From Galaxea fascicularis (Eukaryota > Cnidaria > Anthozoa > Scleractinia > Euphylliidae): a stretch of 64,000 bases of DNA. Below, piece by piece: positions 54,871-64,000 of the stretch (positions within the stretch are counted from its first letter, which is position 1; each line of letters opens with the position of its first letter). The stretch is taken from the NCBI GenBank assembly GCA_948470475.1, contig OX419341.1, positions 26,246,278 through 26,310,277 on the forward strand, written 5' to 3'. A program made the translations under genes and the position numbers. A model generated the notes under the pieces. That model was not told the origin of the DNA. It searched no databases and was given only the letters and a program-made list of their open reading frames with translations.

Positions 54871-57800
54871 GATACAATACCGGTTACCCCGCAGTTTGTA
54901 ACACTGATGTACATGAAACTGGCAGGTCCCCGTATGGGTTTCAATGTCGAAAGCTACAATAGCTGCGCTACAATTCCATCAACAGCTAAGCCATCTGTTG
55001 ATATTTAATCCTTGAGAATGGAATGCAGCCTCGTGTGATAATATAAACCCTAATCAAATTCAATTTCCTTAAAGATGACTTGTGGTGTACCGAAAGGGTC
55101 AACCCTCGGCCTTTCATAGGTGATTCAGTTTTCATTATGTATTGATTATATGACCGACTCACGTATTCAATTGGTATTTTATATTTCAATTAAGAACATT
55201 TTAGATGGCTTTACCAGTGTTTGTTGTCCTAAAGTTCATGACTGTTGACAAAATATAGCTGCCCTCGTTGGAGGAACTATGTGTTTTGCCGAGCAACGCC
55301 GAATGATCTGGACAACAACTTCGTAAAATATCTTTATGTCTGTCTTGATAAGCATTTAGTAAATTGAAAATCGAGAAATAGGCAGGGATGATTTGGCAAC
55401 AAAACTCAAACAAATTGTGAAACAACAAAGTCGTCACGTCACTGCATGAGTTGCTTCATTATTACAAAGATTAGAGGTCTCCTGTTCCAGGTTGCTCAGT
55501 TGCGTATGAATAAATTGTCTCTTTTTTTCGGTATTGCTTTTTTTTAATAGTCAGGGGAAGTGAAATGTATCGCTCATGTGGAAAGCTGATATATCGTCAC
55601 TAGAGTTATAACATCCGCTCCGATTCCACCAACGTTTTATCTTGTTCCTCATTCCTGTATCTTTAACATGACCGATGTCCCTAAGCAACCCCAGCTTAAC
55701 GTTTCTGGAACATTACTGAAATAACAGCAAGAAATCAGACTGAAACGCGCGATTACAACTGATCACAGGAGCACATCTTTTCACAGCCATTTTCGGTACA
55801 AACTGCCTTTCGAAATTTTGGTTCCTGAACTTTGATAGTTCTTCTCTTAACTTTGAAGTGCCCAGTTTTCAATCTATCTCATTTACTAGCTCTTTTCAAA
55901 TCAAAAGTGGAGCTCGGTGCTTGTTCGAGTTTAGTACTTGATTAAAACTTTTATTGGTCGTAAAAGCAGTTACAGCAAATGCAGTCATTTGGCTTTCCTT
56001 CTGGCATTTTTAACTCTGAATAGTTATTTCTGAAGGTCTGTACCTTTTCTTATTTATTAGTTAGCTTAATCTTATATTACCAATAAGTTAACTCTAAGGT
56101 ACAAATAAAGATGTTGTTGTTTCTCGCCGTTCTCTGGAGAGGAAGATGTAATCATAATACAGACCACACACCTTGCCAGTAAAAATCAATAGCGATTTCC
56201 CTGATGATCACGTTAATGGTTAAGTGAACGATCATCCAGTCGAAACTAGAAAGCTTTCAAATGTCGATTCGAGTTTGACTGTGTGTGAGAAAGCTCCGAG
56301 TTGATAAACCTAGGTCAGTATTGTTTGACATCTTTAAACCATCCTCGGCGACCCGCAGCTGAGTAATTTTTTCGTGATCTAACTTTGAAAACAGAGTTCA
56401 TTAATTCAACGAAAAGCCAAATTTAATCAGGGAGTTGGCCATTAACGGCTTGCCGGAATCCACTGAGAATAAGCCTTTTTTCGCAAAGGAACTTCAGTAT
56501 TACGACTTTAGGCCGTCTTATGCGGTTCATAGAACTTAGATGTATGGGTTGGATGATGTTCACTATATCCACCAGACACGTAACAGATGAGCAAAGAGCA
56601 GCAATCGGACAAACCTGAGCATCACCTGAAATTGTGTTGTAACAACCGGCCGAGTCAAGGCAGTACTGAAATCATCGCCGGAATTTTACTTAGTCTATGA
56701 GCTGATGAGCTCTTTTTCTAACTCTTGGTCTACGAAATGTGTTGAAGTTCAACCATAAGTCAAAGTGGAACCTCTTCCCATGGCTTTTTTGAACTCGTTT
56801 CATGGTTTACATGGTAAAGATCGATTTCTTAGTCTTTGTAGTCAGCAGTATATATTCAAAAACTGCAAACGATGGTTCAAACTCAGAAAGGAGTCCTGAC
56901 GGCTGTGTCAAGGCGTGCCTTCTTCTAATGCTCTTTAAAAGTGGTACATGAATTTCTAAAGGTAGGGGCGACACCCTAAATGATGTACTCATTGCTGAGC
57001 ACTGATTTTATTTCATGATGTTCACTTGTGGTTCATGGAAGCACTACTTTCTCCTAGCAAGTGTTTATAGGTGTTGTAGTTCTGCCCACGATTGTCATTT
57101 TTGGTCGTTTAATGAACACAAAGGGTGACGGTGATTCGAATGATGATCGTTCTATGGAGTCTCGTATGCTCGACAAGACTGTCTATCATTTGCGATCATT
57201 TTTCGCAAAGTCTTTCTGTCTTTTCAGGTTTTCAGATAAGAATTCGTTGTGTATGGGGGTCATAAAATGTTTGTTAAACATTGTGCAGTTTATAATGCTA
57301 TGAAAAGTTAGTTTTCCACCGCGATTCCCTCCTTGAACGGAATGTTAATCAAAGTCTTTGAAACTCACTGTGTCTTCCTTACTAACCACTGATGCTACTT
57401 GCAAACTATGATTTAGTGGCCTTGTTTTCCTTTAATGTTCATGTGTTACCAAAACTCGATTTTGCTCCTAGTTTAAAAGCTGCAACTCTTTGTTAATCTT
57501 ATTTATTTATCATCTTAAGGATGGGGTCACAGAAGCAGTGAAACAATGTTTGGATCCCAAACCGATCAGCCACATCTTTTTTAGTCTCAGATGTTTTAAG
57601 ACCGAATCAATCGACCACCTTCTTGTACCCTGCCAGTGGATGTCAAACTATTTAATTGTTATGTACCATCCAGTGAATAAACCTTATATCGTCAAAAGAA
57701 ACGAGAGAATTAGTTTCGATGATGCGAGTTGTACCGTAATGGTCATCGGTTGATTGTATGAATGAAAGAAAGAAGCCGCCTACTTCTTACCTTAGAGCAG

Positions 57801-58104
57801 CAGAGACCATTCATCTCAAGTCCCGCAACTTTAAATCTTGTCCTGTAATTCTTAACGATATGTTTTGCAACGTCGTCGAGGACAAAAAACAACTTCCTAA
57901 TTTGTAAATTTCACTTCAATAACTGCAGCTGGATGCGTAAAGAAAATATTTTGTCTCGTTAAACTGAGGTGAAGGAATCAGCTCGTCCTCGTTATTCCAT
58001 CAGATGTTAGATGTTGAGCTAAGCAAAACAGGTGTAGTTACTAACCTAAGACCATTTTGAGAGAAACCTTTCGTGCATTTAAAGTAAAAAAATAAAGAGC
58101 TTAC
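54871..58104. other. Between the fold-back cluster and the 58.1-kb exon
   Basis: Presumably intron of the distal NFAT isoform. No splice-compatible coding exon was identified, and open frames are short. Confidence 0.5.
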
Positions 58105-58543
58105 CTGCTGGAAGGAAATTGAGAAAGTGCTGCACAATTTTAATGGCGTAGTCGACATTTTCTCCATAAACTGGGGAATCGGGTTCGTTGAGGGTTGAAC
58201 TGGGTCTTTGGGCGGCCATGGTGTAGTCCATGTAGTCCATCTTGTCCTGCTTGGGTCTTGTCCTTTTGTCTTGACTTGTCTTCCTGCTTGGTTCTTGTCT
58301 TGAAGCTTGTATCTTTGCACTTGTCTTCCTGCTTGGTTCTTGTCTTGAAGCTTGTGTCTTTACACTTGTCTTCCTGCTTGAAACTTGTCTTGAAGCTTGT
58401 GTCTTCAGGCTTGTCCTCCTGTTTGAGCTCCTGCTTAGGTCTTGTCTTGCAGCTTGTGTCTTTTCGTATCTTCCTGCGTGGTAATACCCTGATGCTTGAC
58501 TCCTCCGTTCCACAGCAATCATTCTTTGAATTCTGTGCCTCAT
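58105..58543 (-). CDS. NFAT: NFAT distal alternative first exon (candidate), with 15-residue tandem repeats
   Basis: The frame is open from ATG 58543 to a donor at GCAG|GTAAGC (58105) and ends in phase 1, matching common exon 2. It starts MRHRIQRMIAVERR, has about four imperfect 15-residue Ser/Arg/Lys-rich repeats (KTQASRQEPSRKTS type), and ends SPVYGENVDYAIKIVQHFLN-FLPA, which resembles the 51265-51378 exon. Translation could instead begin at MDYMDYTMAAQ (58232) or MAAQ (58211), leaving the repeats in the 5' UTR. Joining to NFAT, some 11 kb away, is inferred from phase and homology. Confidence 0.5.
58274..58480. repeat. 45-bp tandem repeat (minisatellite) inside the 58.1-kb exon
   Basis: ACTTGTCTTCCTGCTTGGTT starts at 58274, 58319 and (diverging) 58364, with a more degenerate unit at 58409. 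The period is exactly 45 bp, so the reading frame is kept. Fragments of the same motif (GTCTTCCTGC) recur at about 58620-58650. Confidence 0.8.
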
Positions 58544-61500
58544 TGAAATCCTTCTGTATAGCGTTCAGTAGTTCTTTAATTTACCGAGGCTCTTTGTGAA
58601 ACTCAACTGAACTGTCACAAAGTCTTCCTGCCTGTAAGTCTTCCTGCTTTTTGCTTCCAGTGCCAGTGTCCTATATTGAGACTTCAGGCCAGTTCAGTTG
58701 TTTGTGCACTTAAGCGTGGTCCTTGAGTTCCTTTGCATTAAAGAGCCAACCTGATTCAGTTGAGATATTTTCCACGATTTCTAGCTGTTCATTTGGCCAG
58801 ATGTCCTTGTGCTGGGAAATTTTATCAGTTATTGACCAAACAACCAGGACCGTGTCAAAGTCTCTGTGTGCTCAGTAAAACAACTTGGTTGTCAACACAG
58901 ATTTCACTGATGTAAAACTTGACAGCAGTGATCTTTTGCTTGTTGGGGTTCAAATCCACACTTTCCGGCACTCGGAGAGCTAGGTGGTGTTTGCAATGCC
59001 TGGTTCAGAATTTGTCTTTCTCTCCTTGTTTTTAGTATACTTCTTCTGTATTTCTTTTGAAGTGACTTCTTTGAGTGATTGAGCCTTAATGCAGCTTTGC
59101 TCAGATGTAGGTCCAGTATTAACTCATTATATAACAAACCAGTTTATTGACGCACTCGGTGCCCTGTTTGTCAGCGGCGTAACCCGAACAAAACCATATT
59201 GTTCAGGGACAATGTCTTGGTTGAGGTCACAATGACTGTGCAGCGTGCAGCAAAATGCGCGCTCCTGAAAGACAGTTCCAGAAAGTTATTCATTAATGTA
59301 AATATGAGTGAATAAATGATTTGTTACTATAAATGATCGAGTCACAAGTGTGTTCTTCCTGTGAAACTAACCTGAACAAAACAAAAGCTGAAATGGCCTG
59401 TTTAAGCAAAGAGTTTACTCCATTGCACGAAACTAATCGCTTCCGATGATTTCAAAACCTCACATCGGCAAAGTTTGCAAAATTGGCTCATATTTGATCA
59501 TTCATTTGCAATGGAAACAGTTTTTAAAACTCTATGATCAAGCGGGTAAAACTCTGTGTGAATAAAAAATGCAGGAAGTCTTAGATATTTAAAGGCATGA
59601 TCCAATTTGAGTCCGCAAACTGATGAAATATAAGTAATTTCCCTTTTCCGTTGGCTTACAACTTTAATTTGCGGTTAGAAACGGACAGTGGTATTTTTGC
59701 AGTATCTAAGGCAACCAGGTTAAAAATTACATCTTTTTAATCCAACACTTTCTACAATGACAATCAGTTTTTATTACCTTATATTGCAAATGACCTTGGA
59801 AATGAAATAATTGTAACAGGAACAGGCTGGAAGTGGTTTCTATTCGGAAGACTAAATTAAAAAAATCTCTCATAAAATCGTGAGTGTAACTAAATGTCCA
59901 TGGTGACACTCTGTACTGAGCGACATTGGCGATCACGTGCAACCTTAGAAAAATTGTCGCGAACTCACTTCAACTGTTTTTAAGTCCTAAAAACCGACAT
60001 ATTTACTTTATTTTGAAATTCTGTTCGTAATTTCTCATTTTCGTTTCATGGTTAATGGCATACATACATACATCGTTACGTTAGTAAATGACGTAACTGT
60101 CGATGCAATCTATTAATGTGCTGATTATTATGACCTTGTTCGAGTTACGGAAGGAATCTAAGCTGAGAGTTTTACAAGGAAACAATGTTTGAGAAACTCT
60201 TTGGTGATCTCCATACTTTAAATATTTCGACCAAAGATATGCCTACTTCGGAGAAAAAAATCCACGAAATTTGAAAACTTTTGTTATTTATTGTGTCTGG
60301 AAGTCAATGTTGTGGAACGGTTCTCATACGGAGTTAGAGCTTCCGGTCTATTTCCATATTCACGAACAACGTTATCTGGACAAAATGAAACTCATCAAGT
60401 GAACATACCTTAAAGAAAACTAAATTGAGAATTTATTTGCCTTGCATTGAAGCATCTCGAGGTAGTCCCCTGTGGAGCAGTTCAAATTTTCTTTATTAAT
60501 GACTCGTGACTACATGCATGGCTTTACTTGCACAACCATACAATCCTGTAAATCAAGATTATTAACTTCCGCATTCGTGCACACGAACATTATCAGATAA
60601 CACAAGAATATATATTCCTTATGTCACCGGTTGTTTCAAGCTTTGCTACTCGTAGAATGCTTGTATTACTGTTCAGTTCAAGTGGCTAAGCAGCCACTTG
60701 AACTGAAGCCTACGCGAGTTAGCTTGAATATGCAATGAATCAAACAAAGTTAAACAAAAAGTTTCAAACTCTTGCAATACCAAGTGTGCTACATGTGAAT
60801 CGGTGTAGTCAGTTCCCTCCCTGTGATATCATTAAGTTACTATAGACCGCTATTCAGTCAAATGAATCCCATTTAGTACTATATTACTATGTTATTTGCT
60901 TGTTTCTCAACACCGGCATGCAATTATTTCCACAAAATAAAATCTTAGATCAGTATTTAGTTCAAGTTTTGATATTGGGCAATATGAAGTACCGAAAAAG
61001 AGCTCGAGTGGACTTAAAAAACAAACATGACCGCTCGAATGTGATGTTGAAAGGCTTTTGCCCAACGGTTTTACTCTCATTCATGGCGTTAAACTTCCTG
61101 AACTCTTGTCAAAATCATCAAAGTTATGGCTCAAAGAACATCTTCCAAGTTTTTTGGTGCAACGCTGTCAGATTGTAGGCCTGATAAACTGTATCAAGGG
61201 AAACGGTACTGAACAAAAGATTTCATCTTAGTCGAGTCGCACTGAAAACACGGACGGCAAAAGTGGGATGTACTGTACACATAGTATGAAACAGAGCCCA
61301 CAAGAGGAAGAAGAAAATCTTATTAGACGACGTCGGAATCGAAGGCGAGCAAGAACGACGAGAAACACAGAAAAAAAGATTTACGTTTTATCTTTGAAAA
61401 TAGACTAAGACATAGCTTAGAAAAACAGAAAGTTACAAACCAGTATACCCGTTTTAGACGAGGGGAGGGCATTTGAGCTGACACTTGAACGTTGTGAAGT

Positions 61501-64000
61501 CCATAGAACACTGACCAAGAAAGGACTGAACTTGAAAGCCTAATAATACAGTACGTACGATGCTTATTTAAAGTCATTTCTAGGATGATTGCTACAGTAC
61601 ACCATACCTTATGCCCGGAAAAATACTGCAAACCAAAACCGTACTGGGTGAAAGTAAATCACTGTATCGGTGCATGGCAAAACTGGCGGAGGATCATGCG
61701 CCCAAGGTCTCAATGAGCCCGGACAACGACCTGTCTCCGTCAAAAATCTGGGGAAAGTACTAACAAAATCACAAGAGGGTAGTTGAATGGCTTTCACACA
61801 TTCACGTCGATACGATAAGAATGAAACGAAATCAGTGACTGAATAGAATGTACACAGAAGAAGTGATTTCCCTTTAGGCCGTAAAACACTGAATTCGACA
61901 TCATGATGGCTGCCCGATCGTTATAGAAACTGTCAACTTGAAGTGAAGTGAAAGGTGAACGTTTGTCGTCTACTTAGCTGGGTAGTGGCAAAGAAACAAG
62001 AAAGCAAAAATTCAATAAAACTTGAATGTTAAGGGATATAAAACTTTTTCAACATACACCGCTAAAAACTGCAAGACAAATAAACATGTTTATTCACCTT
62101 CAATGACAAAAGTAAAGAGTTGAACAAGCAGCGAATGCACGGAAGTGATTACAGCCGCCACTTCCCTGACACCGGGCCATCCCCGATAAGGAGTAATCAC
62201 CCTGACGTCCGGAAAAAAACTGGTAGTCAAACACCACTGTGATTAGAAAAATGTTTTAGTCACACCTGACGAGTAGCTGATAAAGAAATGGAATATAGTT
62301 AGTGTGTACCGGCTGTAGTGCAAGTATAAAGTCGTTCGAACACCAACCCACACTTTCTCCAATTTGATCACTGATTTGCACTGAAACATTGAAAATATAA
62401 AGTACTTTAGAAGTAAACATTTAAACCGGTGTGCCTGAAACAGAAGGTTTCTGTGAAACATTTCCCAATATTGATGAATTCTTCGGACACCTTCGTATCT
62501 ATTCGGCGGTTAATTCTTTTACAAAGCACAACATTACCGATAGCTGTTACATGGTTGTTTTGACCGAGGTCGATCGCTGTTTCTGTACACTCGAGAGGCT
62601 GGTACCGAGTGGTGGATCTTCACGGATCCAAAAGGCGATATCGCTGCAATTAATGCAGAAACCTAGACAGTTTTATCGGCACGGATTCGCCGGGCAACAA
62701 CTGAGTAACTGCATATTTATCGATCATTCCGAGGTCAGTGTTGAAGTGAGCTTGTTTCATTGTCTATACAGCGGCGTTATAGTTTTGAGCGCCTCACATT
62801 GCAGGCATGAAAATACCGGTCGCGGAAGACATGCCGAAATTGTTGCTAAACAAAATGCTTATAGTCGAGCGACAAGAACACGCGTGATACACACGAAAAA
62901 AAAAGCGGAGCTTCACTCTATGGAAGTACAAACGCGGTGAGGCCTAGTGAGGCGTGATTTGGTTACAGATAGAGACTGTCACTACTTCACGCCAGTCCAC
63001 TTTCAGACGTCCTATGACTAACCAGGGCTAAATGATCAGATATGTGAAAACAAGGTTTCTTAATTCCTGCATAAAAGGACAATCGGACGGAACGCGAATA
63101 CTCTGAAAAACTCTTTGGGAAAGGCTTCTTCCTTGGGAACTCGCTGGCTGCGGAAAGAGCCGGGATCTATTACGGCACGTGGGTATCGTTGAGACAGTGA
63201 ATTCACACAGAACGTCAGCTCCAACGTAGGGTTTAATACCAAGAACGCATCCAAGGGTATAACTAGGATTTCACCCAGGATGTAACCAAAGAAGCATTTA
63301 CAATACACTTCTTTTTATGGAAAACTACAACAGTAGGTGATGAATTCACATTATTAAAAACTCATAACTAACCGTTACCTGTTACAGTTGTAAAGTAGTG
63401 ATTGGCTATAACGGAATTTCTCATTTGCAACATTGATCACTTCCAAAAGTTACACAGGTGGATAACGGCTTCTAACAGGTTGAGTTACAGCTTGAATGCT
63501 TATTACAGTTATGATCTTACAGGACAGTTAACGCTTCAAAAAGTAACAACAGGTTGTGTTTACGGATTATTGAACCCGAACCTTAACGACTAAATATTTT
63601 CTACGTTGCTTTGTATGCTTTTGTCAGCAAAAGCAAAATAAACCAAATAACAATAAATCCTCTCACCACAGTTATATTAGTATTGTACTTATTCGAAAGA
63701 GGCGGTGCTACTTAACAAATAGATTCCATGTTGCCGTACGTCTGTTCGGCAATAAATCACAAATGACATCAAAATGTGATAAATCTGGTAAAATGTCCCC
63801 TAAATGTTTACAACTTTCTGCCATTTTAGAAAAACAGAGGGAAAAAGTTTCAAGTGATGACGTCGTTCGTGCGTCTGTCCTCTAATAGATCATAAGTAAG
63901 AACCAATACATGCATAATGAAGCCTATTATATAATGATACACTGAATCTACTGATACACTGATGGAGTGATCGTTATTGATAAACTCAGATACCCTTTAT
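58544..64000. other. Right-hand region, no supported gene
   Basis: No exon chain or RNA gene could be supported. Candidates with weak merit are a 77-codon minus-strand frame at 59137-58904 and a 169-codon plus-strand frame at 62431-62940; neither shows recognisable domains. A perfect hairpin is at 60672-60707. Confidence 0.5.
60672..60707. repeat. Perfect hairpin with 16-bp arms
   Basis: TTCAGTTCAAGTGGCT / AAGC loop / AGCCACTTGAACTGAA. The arms match without mismatch. Function unknown. Confidence 0.7.

Noticed and set aside
57490..57753. 87-codon plus-strand frame
   Set aside because: No splice signals in matching phase, no recognisable domain, length compatible with chance.
62431..62940. 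169-codon plus-strand frame
   Set aside because: Longest unexplained frame, but about the length expected once by chance in this amount of sequence. It has no recognisable domain and no splice partners; kept only as a low-merit candidate.

Overview
The window is a eukaryotic, intron-rich, AT-leaning stretch full of small inverted-repeat transposons. It looks like metazoan DNA and most likely comes from an anthozoan cnidarian such as a coral or sea anemone. That placement is an inference from a basal-looking Rel/NFAT factor, a FREM2-type matrix protein with 12 CSPG repeats, and the repeat families. There are no operons, and no complete gene is visible on the + strand.

Two multi-exon genes lie on the minus strand. 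(1) A FRAS1/FREM-type extracellular matrix gene runs from its start codon at 17860 leftwards off the window edge. Eight exons are resolved (17860-15268, 8156-7821, 7543-5051, 4253-4116, 3672-3578, 2668-2512, 1386-1237, 489-280). All donors, acceptors and phases agree, giving 2057 residues so far: signal peptide, N-terminal region, 12 CSPG repeats and 3 Calx-beta domains. The 3' end is outside the window. (2) A Rel-homology transcription factor, closest to NFAT (NFAT5-like), runs from 47852 to a stop at 35424. Its 12 exons give a continuous 675-residue frame.

The most interesting structure is 5' of the NFAT gene. There are at least three further candidate first exons, or first-exon groups, at 49412-49325, 51553-51466 plus 51378-51265, and 58543-58105. 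All end in phase 1, which is what common exon 2 requires. Two of them are 88 nt long, start with Met-Ile, and sit behind matching CCAAT + TATATAAA promoters and similar leader sequence. This looks like a duplicated promoter/first-exon cassette that swaps the N-terminus. The 51.3 kb and 58.1 kb exons also share an unrecognised ENVxxAIKxV motif.

Layout: 1-17.9 kb, FREM2-like gene; 17.9-35.4 kb, intergenic, with a TA-flanked inverted-repeat transposon (22.9-23.45 kb), a GCATAA-rich fold-back, a tRNA-Ala(AGC), a Harbinger-like MITE and a broken LINE inserted in a SINE; 35.4-47.9 kb, NFAT body; 47.9-58.5 kb, alternative 5' region with a cluster of three fold-back elements (52.7-54.0 kb); 58.5-64 kb, no supported gene.
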